Shown piece by piece: positions 1 to 7,093 of a stretch of 38,027 bases of DNA (positions are counted from its first letter, which is position 1; every line of letters begins with the position of its first letter). The translations under genes and the position numbers were made by a program. The DNA comes from an uncultured Bacteroidales bacterium (GTDB lineage Bacteria > Bacteroidota > Bacteroidia > Bacteroidales > Paludibacteraceae). The notes under the pieces are model-generated. The model made no database searches. It was not told where the DNA came from and saw only the letters and a list, made by a program, of their open reading frames with translations. The stretch spans positions 1 through 38,027 of the forward strand of contig CAKUYO010000021.1 of NCBI GenBank assembly GCA_934716995.1. The letters are read 5' to 3'.

Positions 1-235
1 TCCCCACATTGTTCCCTTGACCATATCCTCCGTTTTGTTTATTTGCAATTGTAATAGCATTAGGATATTCACTCTGAATCTTAGTTTGCATCTCTGCGAA
101 ACATGGACTATTATTATCAACAACGATAACCTCTAACTCTTCGCCAATGTCATTGTAATCATAGACCGATTTCAGACAATCATAAATATCCTTTTGTGAA
201 TTGTATGTCAGTATTATTAAAGATAAAGATTTCAT
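1..235 (-). CDS. Glycosyltransferase family 2, N-terminal fragment (runs off the window)
   Basis: Reading the minus strand from the ATG at 235 gives MKSLSLIILTYNSQKDIYDC, followed by an acidic stretch ending in EVIVVDNNS, and then NKQNGGYGQGNN before the window edge. The hydrophobic strand ending in TYNS and the VVDNNS motif about 40 residues later are the nucleotide-sugar binding start of GT-A fold, family 2 glycosyltransferases; the aspartate of VVDNN normally contacts the UDP or metal. NGGYGQGNN is the usual continuation in rhamnosyl- and other polysaccharide transferases. About 78 residues are visible and the acceptor domain is missing. It starts 4 nt after the flippase stop codon, so the two are probably co-transcribed in a cell-surface glycan locus. 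The sugar specificity cannot be told. Confidence 0.8.
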   Translation of the reverse strand, partial: MKSLSLIILTYNSQKDIYDCLKSVYDYNDIGEELEVIVVDNNSPCFAEMQTKIQSEYPNAITIANKQNGGYGQGNNVG

Positions 236-239
236 AGGT

Positions 240-1622
240 CTATAATTTCTTTGTTTCTGCTACCGATACAATTTTTGTTAAATCTTTCCAACCAAAGAAT
301 AAACATCTGGTCTGGCAAACAAACGTATGTCTGTATGCGGGAATAAAAATGGAAGACAGATAACCGGCAGCAAGGTTACTGGCAATGGCTATCCAAGCGG
401 TGGCAATTACACCAAATCTGGGAAGAAGTAAATAGTTTAACAGAATACAGACTATACACCCCGTAATGTCACGCAGGATCGTCCATTTCTGCAATCCCTC
501 AGCCACAATCATTTTTCCCGCGACGCTGCTAAAAGCAACACTGACAGCCTTAAATGCGAGAACTTGCAGAATGGGAACTGCTGGGAGATATTGCTGACCA
601 AACGTGTATCGTATAAGCGGGTAAGACAACACACATACCACTATAGAACATAGCAGTGTTCCCCAGACTGTGATATTCATAAATTGCTGGTTCTGCCGCT
701 TATATGCCTCTTTGTCCGTGTTCCATAGGTTGGATATAATCGGCATATAAGTATCTGTTAGCGTAATCGGCACAAACATCAGTACTCCCACAAATGCCGT
801 TGCTACCGAGAAAAAACCTACCGCCTCTTTGTCTATCATATTCCCGATCATCACTTGGTCAATGCGCTGATAAATCACTACGGCGGCACCACTGAGCAAC
901 AGGGGGAAAGCCTCCTTTATAAGGTACTTGGCTGTCGTTTTGTTAAACATCCACAATCGTGGTGAGGCGATTTTTTTGCGGTATGAGAGCAGGTAGCCTC
1001 CCGCAATAAGGACGGTATCGAATAGTGTGGCGGCAATGAACCATACCAATGGGGCGTGGAGCAGCAGTAAAACAACCTTGATACCAGCACCGATAAGGGT
1101 GCGGCTAATCTCTGTTTTTACAATATATTCATTCCAAACAATTGATGTGAAATAGTTGCGGATGACGCTGAATGTCTGCATAATCATACTCAGCGAGTAG
1201 AGCGTGATCATCCATTTGGTGAAAGCATCCGCCTCAAAAATCCATGCCGTAGCAATGACCAGTACCATTGTAATGGCGGCAAAGATGAGTTTCAGCCCGA
1301 AAGCCGTACCCAGAATAGTGTTTGCTTCTGTTGATGGCGTGTGTCCGTATTCACCCGTTCCCTTGCATTTTGCCTCTTCCCGTATCTCTATATTATCCAA
1401 TCCGAAAGAGGCAAATACCTGGAATAGAGCCACATAACTGACCACATAGTTCATCAGTCCGTATTGCTCGGGACCGAGATAGCGTGCCACGAATATACCC
1501 ACCAGCAAACTGCCCAACAACGTTACTATTTTACCGGTAACCGCCCACAGCAAATTGCGGACAACCTTTTTCTTGGTTTCCGAAAGATTGAGTTTGTTCA
1601 ATATGCGGTCGATGAGGGACAA
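240..1622 (-). CDS. Wzx-type polysaccharide flippase (MATE/MOP superfamily)
   Basis: A multi-pass membrane protein of about 460 residues with alternating hydrophobic segments. It opens with a cytoplasmic helix, then NLLWAVTGKIVTLLGSLLVGIFVARYLGPEQYGLMNY, shortened here to the family hallmark ARYLGPEQYG, and later has YQRIDQVMIGNM, typical of oligosaccharide flippases. These proteins turn lipid-linked repeat units across the inner membrane. The reading frame is open up to an ATG at 1775, but a clear Bacteroidetes promoter (1668-1699) lies inside that extension, and the extra roughly 50 residues look unlike the family and overlap a dispersed repeat. I therefore place the start at the TTG at 1622, about 40 nt after the predicted transcript start; no Shine-Dalgarno supports it, which is common in this phylum. 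The GT2 gene follows after 4 nt. Function is well supported, the start is not. Confidence 0.8.
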   Translation of the reverse strand: MSLIDRILNKLNLSETKKKVVRNLLWAVTGKIVTLLGSLLVGIFVARYLGPEQYGLMNYVVSYVALFQVFASFGLDNIEIREEAKCKGTGEYGHTPSTEANTILGTAFGLKLIFAAITMVLVIATAWIFEADAFTKWMITLYSLSMIMQTFSVIRNYFTSIVWNEYIVKTEISRTLIGAGIKVVLLLLHAPLVWFIAATLFDTVLIAGGYLLSYRKKIASPRLWMFNKTTAKYLIKEAFPLLLSGAAVVIYQRIDQVMIGNMIDKEAVGFFSVATAFVGVLMFVPITLTDTYMPIISNLWNTDKEAYKRQNQQFMNITVWGTLLCSIVVCVLSYPLIRYTFGQQYLPAVPILQVLAFKAVSVAFSSVAGKMIVAEGLQKWTILRDITGCIVCILLNYLLLPRFGVIATAWIAIASNLAAGYLSSIFIPAYRHTFVCQTRCLFFGWKDLTKIVSVAETKKL

Positions 1623-1667
1623 TGGATTGCTATACTTTGGATTGTTTATGTTTTTCTTAAAACGCCA

Positions 1668-1699
1668 CAAAGGTACTGCTTTTTTTTGATATGTGCAAA
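1668..1699 (-). promoter_or_regulatory. Bacteroidetes promoter for the flippase gene
   Basis: On the minus strand TTTG (1699-1696), a 20-nt spacer, then TACCTTTG (1675-1668) match the Bacteroidetes -33/-7 consensus exactly. Transcription should begin near 1661, downstream of the ATG at 1775, which argues for the internal TTG start of the flippase. Confidence 0.75.
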
Positions 1700-1755
1700 T
1701 ACTGCCATCGCAACCGCAAAATCGGATGATAGTTCGGAGCCAAATTATGCGGAAT

Positions 1756-1842
1756 ATGCAATTCCTATATTTCATAATACCATTTACGGCAAAAAGACGG
1801 CAACGAGATAGGTTTTTATGAGGTGTTTTTTATACATTTTCC
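1756..1842. repeat. Dispersed ACGGCAACGAG repeat, copy A
   Basis: Two tandem 11-nt units, ACGGCAAAAAG (1786-1796) and ACGGCAACGAG (1797-1807), are preceded by ATGCAATTCCTATA (1756-1769). The same 14-mer stands 15-16 nt in front of the same tandem pair at 37870-37920, and the pair alone recurs at 23392-23413. The IS256 element is inserted just after this copy, and the AT-rich tail appears to continue at 2949. No coding content is seen. Confidence 0.75.
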
Positions 1843-1872
1843 GGACTAATAGACATTTCTTGTACCTGAAAT
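1843..1872. repeat. IS left terminal inverted repeat
   Basis: 30 bp identical to the reverse complement of 2919-2948. This end is on the transposase 3' side. Confidence 0.92.
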
Positions 1873-1888
1873 AGGGGTAGTAAGGTAG

Positions 1889-1913
1889 TAATAGACATTT
1901 TTTGTACCTAAAA
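1889..1913. repeat. Internal third copy of the IS end sequence
   Basis: TAATAGACATTTTTTGTACC followed by TAAAA repeats the terminal sequence with a few changes, in the same orientation as the left end and about 41 nt further in. It overlaps the last codons and stop of the transposase gene. It could be a second transposase binding site or a relic of an end duplication. Confidence 0.75.
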
Positions 1914-2804
1914 AGTCTCTTGTAGCCTTTGTTTATCGGCGTTATAGACGGAAATATATGCGTCAATCATCGTTCTTTTGTGTTGTGCATTCAATCCGTT
2001 GTGTACGCCTGCCAATTTTTTCACTCTTGCAAAGAAACTCTCCATCGCATTGTTGGTGTTTGGCAATCCGAGTTTAGGACGGGTATAGAAGGTCCAAAGT
2101 ACATCCATATTCCGTTTCAAACTCAATGCAGCCGTACGCAACCGGCGATGTGTGTAAAACGAACACCCGTTCTCGCTTTTTGTGCGCTCGTTGATATAAT
2201 CGTGCCATTGCTCGAACCATTGCGACAAGGCTCCTTCAAAAGACTCTTTGTCTGTGTGTGCCATACCATTGGCGATAGCCGACAACTGCTGTCCGGGTAT
2301 GGTCTTGGGGCGCGTGGTCAATTGTATTCTTACAAAACGTATTGCATGGAATTGGCAGTATTGAAAGGGTATATTCCCTAATGCCTGCCGCAATCCGCGC
2401 AATCCGTCTGCCACTGCCCCAATAACGGTATATCCCTTGGAACATAAATCATAAACGCCCTCCATATAGTCGGCAACCGTTTCTTTCCTGTTGAGAAATT
2501 TGCGCCACAAGACATCGCCTCTATGTGCATCTTTAATGACTAACAGACCATTGTTCGTCGTCCAATAAGTGGCATCCATTTGGATGGCTACGGGACGAGG
2601 GTAGGAGTGGCAAATGCCCTGATTTTCCACGTGATGTAACCGCCGTTGGATTTGCCGGGCACTTAAATGGCAAGAAACGGCAAGTTGTTGAATGGTTTGT
2701 TTTCCGAACAGGTAATCCGTGTATAGAACCTCATCGGAAAGGGCATAGCGACGGACAAAAATGTGACCGCATTCTTTGCAATACCAACGCTGGTGACCAT
2801 TCAT
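1908..2804 (-). CDS. IS256-family transposase, variant Zn-binding type
   Basis: DDE transposase of the MULE-like class. Visible landmarks are the zinc-ribbon half WYCKECGHIF near the start, a helix-turn-helix (KQTIQQLAVSCHLSARQIQR), AIQMDATYWTTNNG with the first catalytic Asp, GAVADGLRGLRQAL with the second, the family-typical HTDKESFEGALSQWFEQW, and NTNNAMESFFARVKKL with the catalytic Glu. The ATG at 2804 omits the first half of the zinc ribbon: the same frame continues upstream with CPKCASSSLIKKGK back to about 2850 but has no usable start before a stop at 2876-2874. The nearest ATG (2872) is out of frame by one base across a run of five A. Either a base has been lost, or slippage makes the full protein. 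The catalytic part is intact. Confidence 0.9.
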   Translation of the reverse strand: MNGHQRWYCKECGHIFVRRYALSDEVLYTDYLFGKQTIQQLAVSCHLSARQIQRRLHHVENQGICHSYPRPVAIQMDATYWTTNNGLLVIKDAHRGDVLWRKFLNRKETVADYMEGVYDLCSKGYTVIGAVADGLRGLRQALGNIPFQYCQFHAIRFVRIQLTTRPKTIPGQQLSAIANGMAHTDKESFEGALSQWFEQWHDYINERTKSENGCSFYTHRRLRTAALSLKRNMDVLWTFYTRPKLGLPNTNNAMESFFARVKKLAGVHNGLNAQHKRTMIDAYISVYNADKQRLQETF

Positions 2805-2918
2805 TTTGCCCTTTTTGATGAGCGAAGATGATGCACACTTTGGGCACTGTTTTTGAGGTAATTTTTGCTCATTTTATTTTTTTGCCTGCAAAGATGTGAA
2901 AATCAGAGCATTATAGCA

Positions 2919-2948
2919 ATTTCAGGTACAAGAAATGTCTATTAGTCC
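2919..2948. repeat. IS right terminal inverted repeat
   Basis: Perfect 30-bp match to the reverse complement of 1843-1872; ends in ATTAGTCC and is followed by CATTTTAT. Confidence 0.92.
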
Positions 2949-3313
2949 CATTTTATGCACTATATTTGTTGCATAAAGTGTATAGATGTCGTTTTGCAGT
3001 TGCCCTGTTACGATTAACTTGCCATAGTTGCTTTGGCACATATAATTAATAGTCAATATAAGTTAGGACATATAGTTTGTCTTTGTTCTAAATAGCATTT
3101 ATTTTAACTTTTCCGTAAAACGTACATAGATAGCGGATTAGGCATATTATTTTTGAAAAAAGAAATGTTGCTATTGCAAATGTCAAAGTATCTGTAAATC
3201 AATGGGCTGAATGTTGAAAACTTTTGTAATGCGTTGATTTTCAGTTTGCAAGTCGTAAGTTATTGAAATAGGCACAAATACGCCGTTTTTGAAGAAACGC
3301 CGTGATGGGGAAA

Positions 3314-3345
3314 TTTGCCCGCTTGGGAAAAAAGCAGTACCTTTG
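3314..3345 (+). promoter_or_regulatory. Bacteroidetes promoter for dnaA
   Basis: TTTG (3314-3317), 20-nt spacer, TACCTTTG (3338-3345). Predicted transcription start near 3352 leaves a leader of about 100 nt before the dnaA ATG. Confidence 0.8.
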
Positions 3346-3415
3346 CACTCGAATTCGGAGGTACACCCTTCGTCTTTTTTTCGCGCTTTTTTGAAATCAC
3401 AAGACTCTCCTTATC

Positions 3416-3446
3416 GGACTAATTAGCCCCATTGGACTAATTGGGC
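3416..3446 (+). repeat. GGACTAATT direct repeat in the dnaA leader
   Basis: GGACTAATT occurs at 3416 and again at 3434, 18 nt apart, followed by AGCCCC and GGGC respectively. The two GC clamps are partly complementary and could form a weak hairpin about 10 nt before the dnaA start. GGACTAAT is also the outermost sequence of the nearby IS. Confidence 0.5.
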
Positions 3447-3454
3447 AGCAAAAA

Positions 3455-4840
3455 ATGAACGAGCAACTGAACATATTGTGGACGCAGTGTCAGAAGATTT
3501 TGTCTGACAACCTGACACCGAGTGCATACCAGACCTGGTTTGCACCGATTGTGCCGTTGCAGTATGACAATCACGTGCTGATTTTGCAGGTGAAGTCGCA
3601 GTTCATTGCCGAATATATAGAGGAGAATTATATCAACCTGCTGTCGGCAACATTGTTCCGTGTGTTCGGACAGGGGACACAGTTGGAGTACCGTGTGCTG
3701 ATTGACTCTACCTCGGGGGCGGGGAGCACCATTCCTTCGACAGGCACTTCGCAGGAGAATATCCGCAAGGAGAACGGGATCGGGGCTTATACGCCTGCGG
3801 CGCCTGTGATGGACTTTGATACGCAACTCAACAGTATCTATACGTTTGATTCGTATGTGGCCGGCGAACCGAACAAACTGGCGCGTACCGCCGGTGTGGC
3901 AGTAGCGAAGCAGCCCGGTTACACGGCGTTCAACCCGCTGTTTATCTATGGCGGAAGCGGGGTAGGGAAGACCCACTTGGCAAATGCCATCGGTAACCAA
4001 GCCCGTCTGCTCAATCCGCAGGCACGTGTGCTGTATGTGTCTGCCAATACGTTCAAACTGCAGTTCCAAGACGCACGCAATACCAACCGTATTCCCGATT
4101 TCTTGAATTTCTACCAGAGTGTGGACGTGCTGATTGTGGATGATATCCAGTACTTTGCCGGGCTGAAAGGTACGCAGGACACGTTCTTCCATATATTCAA
4201 CTACCTGCAGCAGTCGCACAAACAGTTGATACTTACGTCCGACCGTTCGCCGGTACAACTGAAGGATATAGAAGACCGTTTGCTGACCCGTTTCAAATGG
4301 GGTTTGTCGGCGGAGATTACCCGTCCGGACTATGCGCTGCGTCGCAATATCCTGCTCAACAAAATGCACCGCGACGGCATTCAGTTGTCGGACGATGTGA
4401 TTGATTTTATTGCCAACAACGTGCGCGACTCCGTGCGCGACTTGGAGGGTATCTTGGCGAGCCTGTTGGCGCACTCCACGTTGACCGACCGTGAGATTGA
4501 CCTGCAACTGACCGAACAGGTGGTGTCGCATATTGTGGAGATACAGCCGAGTACGGTGGAGTTGAGCGATGTGGTCGGGGCGGTGGCGGAGCATTTCAAT
4601 ATCCCCGAGAAGTCTATTCTGTCGCAGAACCGCTCCAAAGAGATTATGCAGGCGCGCCACGTGGCGATCTATCTGAGCAAGGAGTTGACCGACCATTCGC
4701 TCAACGAGATCGGTTTGTATATGGGGCGTCGCACCCATGCCACGGTGCTTCATTCGCTGACCTTGATGCGCGAACAGTTGGAGATAGACCCCGTCCTACG
4801 CCAGCAAGTGCACCAGATAGAGTCGGTGCTGCAACATTAA
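3455..4840 (+). CDS. dnaA: Chromosomal replication initiator DnaA
   Basis: 461 residues, the usual length. It binds DnaA boxes and opens the origin using ATP. N-terminal domain I (about 1-85, LWTQCQKILSDNLTPSAYQT), a short variable linker (86-125), then the AAA+ core with Walker A GGSGVGKT (166-173), Walker B LIVDDIQ (226-232), sensor motif LTSDRSP and the arginine-finger region RLLTRFKWGL, and the C-terminal DNA-binding signature GRRTHATVLHS (424-434), which in most relatives reads GGRDHTTVLHA. The ATG at 3455 gives the canonical domain I. It has its own promoter and a terminator follows directly, so it is a single-gene unit; dnaN is not adjacent, as is common in Bacteroidales. Confidence 0.98.
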   Translation: MNEQLNILWTQCQKILSDNLTPSAYQTWFAPIVPLQYDNHVLILQVKSQFIAEYIEENYINLLSATLFRVFGQGTQLEYRVLIDSTSGAGSTIPSTGTSQENIRKENGIGAYTPAAPVMDFDTQLNSIYTFDSYVAGEPNKLARTAGVAVAKQPGYTAFNPLFIYGGSGVGKTHLANAIGNQARLLNPQARVLYVSANTFKLQFQDARNTNRIPDFLNFYQSVDVLIVDDIQYFAGLKGTQDTFFHIFNYLQQSHKQLILTSDRSPVQLKDIEDRLLTRFKWGLSAEITRPDYALRRNILLNKMHRDGIQLSDDVIDFIANNVRDSVRDLEGILASLLAHSTLTDREIDLQLTEQVVSHIVEIQPSTVELSDVVGAVAEHFNIPEKSILSQNRSKEIMQARHVAIYLSKELTDHSLNEIGLYMGRRTHATVLHSLTLMREQLEIDPVLRQQVHQIESVLQH

Positions 4841-4862
4841 GTTTATTTGACCAAGAGAGATA

Positions 4863-4890
4863 GAAGCCTCACTTCGGTGGGGCTTTTTTG
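4863..4890 (+). terminator. Intrinsic terminator after dnaA
   Basis: Stem GCCTCAC (4866-4872), TTCG loop, GTGGGGC (4877-4883), then six T. Confidence 0.85.
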
Positions 4891-4911
4891 TTGCATATAT
4901 TTCTGTTGGCG

Positions 4912-4943
4912 GTTGTGTATCTTAGAAAAATGTTGTATCTTTG
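4912..4943 (+). promoter_or_regulatory. Bacteroidetes promoter for the yigZ-like gene
   Basis: GTTG (4912-4915), 20-nt spacer, TATCTTTG (4936-4943); start codon 18 nt further on. Confidence 0.65.
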
Positions 4944-4960
4944 CGAAAAATTAAGCAACT

Positions 4961-5380
4961 ATGGGGAAAGCGCAGGCGGCGGACAAGGCAAAAAAGAAAG
5001 AGACGGCACAAGCACCACAAGCGGTGTTTGAGGGAATTTACAAAGACCGTGGCAGCCGTTTTCTTGCTTTTGCGGAACCGATTGCAGACGAAGAGCAAGC
5101 CAAGGCACGTGTGGCGTGGTACAAGAAGAAATACCACGACGCGCGGCATGTGTGCTATGCCTACCGCTTGGGCGAAAACTTGTGGCGCACCAAAGACGAC
5201 GGCGAACCGCACGGGACGGCAGGGGTACCTATTCTTCGGTCGATAGATGCACGCGGGTTGGATAATATCCTTGTGGTGGTGGTGCGCTATTTCGGTGGAA
5301 CCCTCCTCGGTACCGGCGGGCTGATGGTCGCCTATCGGGAAGCGAGCAAAGATGCATTGGAAAAATACTCATCCACCTGA
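4961..5380 (+). CDS. yigZ: YigZ/IMPACT family protein, C-terminal domain missing
   Basis: 139 residues. The IMPACT (UPF0029) domain is clear: GIYKDRGSRFLAFAEPI, the HDARHVCYAYRLG motif, DDGEPHGTAGVPIL, and VVVVRYFGGTLLGTGGL. Family members are linked to translation-associated regulation, without an agreed bacterial reaction. Most bacterial homologues run to about 200 residues with a C-terminal ferredoxin-like DUF1949 domain; here the protein stops shortly after the IMPACT domain (DALEKYSST). The last four codons and the TGA are the first unit of an 11-nt tandem repeat (5370-5402), so the repeat marks the point of truncation. A basic N-terminal tail (KAQAADKAKKKE) precedes the domain. It may be a functional one-domain protein or a shortened one. 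Confidence 0.85.
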   Translation: MGKAQAADKAKKKETAQAPQAVFEGIYKDRGSRFLAFAEPIADEEQAKARVAWYKKKYHDARHVCYAYRLGENLWRTKDDGEPHGTAGVPILRSIDARGLDNILVVVVRYFGGTLLGTGGLMVAYREASKDALEKYSST

Positions 5381-5402
5381 CATCCACCTGACATCCGCCT
5401 GA
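5370..5402. repeat. 11-nt tandem repeat (CATCCACCTGA)x3
   Basis: CATCCACCTGA at 5370-5380 and 5381-5391, CATCCGCCTGA at 5392-5402. The TGA of unit 1 is the yigZ stop codon. A related pair is at 32422-32443. Confidence 0.9.
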
Positions 5403-5440
5403 CTGATACAACAAAAAGGTATAGCAGAGTAATAGATAAC

Positions 5441-5468
5441 ATTCCTAATTCCTAATTCATCATTAATA
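5441..5468. repeat. 7-nt tandem repeat (ATTCCTA type) between yigZ and the acyltransferase gene
   Basis: ATTCCTA, ATTCCTA, ATTCATC, ATTAATA in exact 7-nt register, ending 2 nt before the GTG start of the next gene. Confidence 0.8.
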
Positions 5469-5470
5469 TA

Positions 5471-6472
5471 GTGGATCCTTATAAGAAAATACGTGCCTAT
5501 AGAAACGGCTGGTGGCTGGCTATCAGCGATTGGTTTACGATATTCCCCGTACTGCGGATATGCCAGTGGAAGACGACCAAGTCGGTGAAACTGAGTTATT
5601 TGGGCGACCGCAAACAGATAGAGCGGGACATCAGACACGGGGCATTCTTTATGACCAACCATCGGGACATCTGTATGGATTCGGCGTGGCTGTCAATGTT
5701 GCTGCGCAAGCGGTATTTTATCCGCCCATACATTGGCATTGGTAACAACCTGTTTGGTAAATGGTGGATAGAGCCGCTTGTGCGTTATCTGCGCTGTTTT
5801 GTGGTGATACGCAACGGGTCGGTTCATCAACAGTTGGAGAACGCCAAACTGCTGTCGCAATATATCAACGACCTGCGTAACCATAACAAATCCATCTGGT
5901 TGGCTCAGCGGGAGGGGCGTGCCAAAGACGGCAACGACCGTACGCAGCCCGGAGTATTGAAGATGTTGACTATTGATGCTCCTGACTTCTTTGAGGCTGT
6001 CAAGCACCTGAATATCTGCCCGGTATCTATTTCTTATGAGTTCGATCCGTGCGATTATCTCAAGGCGCAGGAGATGCAGCAGAAACGCGATATTCCGCAT
6101 TGGCACAAGACCAAAGCGGACGATATCCGCTCTATGGCAACGGGTATCAAAGGGCAGAAAGGGCGGGTGATATACCGCCTGACCCCCTCTATCAACCGTG
6201 AAATAGAGCAGGCATTGCAGGCGCACCCTGAGTTGCGTGAACAGAGCCGCAATGAGCAGATACAGTTTGTGTGCGACTTGATTGACAGGCACATACACCT
6301 CGGGTACGAATTGTTTGAGCGTGGCACGGATTTTGACAAGTATATCGAAAGCCGTATCGCCTTGGTGGATATTCCCAATAAAGACGAGATTTTCCTGCGC
6401 GAAAAACTCTACGAGATGTATGACAATCCGCGCAAGAATGCGCTTGCGGCACAAGCAGACAAAGAACAATGA
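5471..6472 (+). CDS. PlsC-like 1-acyl-glycerol-3-phosphate acyltransferase family protein
   Basis: 333 residues from a GTG. Motifs of the LPLAT fold are present: TNHRDICMDSAW (motif I; His and Asp separated by five residues, as in Bacteroidetes homologues with NHRDIVLDSA, rather than the textbook four), and LAQREGRAKDGND.TQPG (motif III, acceptor phosphate binding). The protein is longer than E. coli PlsC, with a C-terminal extension of about 130 residues. It would transfer an acyl chain to a lysophospholipid or related acceptor at the inner membrane; the exact acceptor is not evident. The stop TGA lies in a 7-nt tandem repeat, and coaD follows at once, suggesting co-transcription. No ATG is available near the start; GTG follows a heptad repeat. 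Confidence 0.85.
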   Translation: MDPYKKIRAYRNGWWLAISDWFTIFPVLRICQWKTTKSVKLSYLGDRKQIERDIRHGAFFMTNHRDICMDSAWLSMLLRKRYFIRPYIGIGNNLFGKWWIEPLVRYLRCFVVIRNGSVHQQLENAKLLSQYINDLRNHNKSIWLAQREGRAKDGNDRTQPGVLKMLTIDAPDFFEAVKHLNICPVSISYEFDPCDYLKAQEMQQKRDIPHWHKTKADDIRSMATGIKGQKGRVIYRLTPSINREIEQALQAHPELREQSRNEQIQFVCDLIDRHIHLGYELFERGTDFDKYIESRIALVDIPNKDEIFLREKLYEMYDNPRKNALAAQADKEQ

Positions 6473-6491
6473 ACGAAGAACAAAGAACCAG
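6464..6491. repeat. 7-nt tandem repeat (GAACNNN)x4 at the plsC-like/coaD junction
   Basis: GAACAAT, GAACGAA, GAACAAA, GAACCAG, each exactly 7 nt. It contains the upstream stop codon (TGA) and ends just before the coaD ATG at 6493. Confidence 0.85.
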
Positions 6492-6492
6492 T

Positions 6493-6942
6493 ATGAAAAG
6501 AGCCATTTTCCCCGGTAGTTTCGACCCGTTTACCATCGGGCACTACGATATCGTGATGCGCGGACTCAAACTTTTCGATGAGATAGTTATCGGTATCGGA
6601 CGTAATAGTACAAAAAAAGAGACTTTCCCTATCCGCGAACGCGAAGAGGCAATACAAAAGATTTTCAAGGACGAGCCGCGTGTACGCGTGATGATTTACG
6701 ATTGTCTTACGGTGGATTTCGCCAAGCAGCAGGAGAGTGAGTTTATCTTGCGCGGTATCCGTTGTGTATCCGACTTTGAGTACGAGCGCAATATGGCGGA
6801 AGCAAACAAGCAACTCGGTGATATAGAGACGATTATCCTATATACACGTCCTGAGTATGCCCATATCTCGTCCACTCTCGTCCGCGACCTGTACGCCTAT
6901 AATAAAGATGTGTCGGCATTTGTACCCAATAAACTGAGATAA
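6493..6942 (+). CDS. coaD: Phosphopantetheine adenylyltransferase
   Basis: 149 residues. It adenylates 4'-phosphopantetheine with ATP, the fourth step of coenzyme A synthesis. Nucleotidyltransferase signatures are KRAIFPGSFDPFTIGHYDI (the (T/H)xGH motif), ILRGIRCVSDFEYERNMA, and YAHISSTLVRDL (ISST motif). An in-frame ATG 24 nt upstream (6469) would add MNEEQRTS, but those codons are the 7-nt repeat and overlap the preceding gene's stop; every family member begins at MKRAIFPGSFDP, so 6493 is preferred. It lies directly after the acyltransferase gene. Confidence 0.96.
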   Translation: MKRAIFPGSFDPFTIGHYDIVMRGLKLFDEIVIGIGRNSTKKETFPIREREEAIQKIFKDEPRVRVMIYDCLTVDFAKQQESEFILRGIRCVSDFEYERNMAEANKQLGDIETIILYTRPEYAHISSTLVRDLYAYNKDVSAFVPNKLR

Positions 6943-6961
6943 GATATAGTGTTTAATGATT

Positions 6962-7053
6962 CTCCTTTGCCGCAAAGCGGCAAGAAATCTAAAATAAATC
7001 TTATGTATTGTAGGGTACTAAATTGCCATAAATCTTATTCGCCTATCGGCGCG
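6962..7053. repeat. Left arm of the GxxExxY cassette
   Basis: Outer hairpin TTGCCGCAAAGCGGCAA (6967-6983), then AAGAAATCTAAAATAAATCT, a spacer, ATTGCCATAAATCTTATTC, and an inner CGCC-TATC-GGCG hairpin. The reverse complement of the right arm shows the same blocks in the same order. Confidence 0.8.
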
Positions 7054-7093
7054 GCAGAAATGGGACATTATTATAATTTTAGTGCGCTTTGAA

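Larger units (their letters stand above)
1843..2948 (-). mobile_element. IS256-family insertion sequence (variant zinc-binding type), complete
   Basis: A 1106-bp element bounded by perfect 30-bp inverted repeats (1843-1872 and 2919-2948, outer sequence GGACTAATAGACATTTCTTG). It carries one transposase gene on the minus strand. The left flank reads CATTTTCC and the right flank CATTTTAT, so a six-base CATTTT match may be what remains of a target duplication; the family normally makes 8-9 bp. A third, imperfect copy of the end sequence (1889-1913) lies just inside the left end and overlaps the end of the transposase gene. The element sits in dispersed repeat copy A between the flippase locus and dnaA. 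Confidence 0.9.
2949..3454 (+). other. AT-rich intergenic region and dnaA leader
   Basis: About 500 nt without a convincing gene. The first 50 nt look like the displaced tail of repeat copy A. No match to the DnaA box TTATNCACA was found, so there is no support for an origin here. The distal part holds the dnaA promoter and a leader with a repeated GGACTAATT motif. Confidence 0.6.

Noticed and set aside
1623..1775. N-terminal extension of the flippase from ATG 1775
   Set aside because: It spans a near-perfect promoter and part of a dispersed repeat, and does not resemble flippase N-termini. Kept only as an alternative start.
2949..3454. Chromosome origin next to dnaA
   Set aside because: No TTATNCACA boxes or clustered AT-rich 13-mers were recognised; position beside dnaA alone is not evidence in Bacteroidales.
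3437..4753. Long open frame opposite dnaA (and similar ones opposite ctpA, nrdD, rho, pepT)
   Set aside because: The opposite strand encodes a certain protein at each place; the antisense translations are rich in His, Arg, Gln and Val with no family motifs, as expected of mirror frames.
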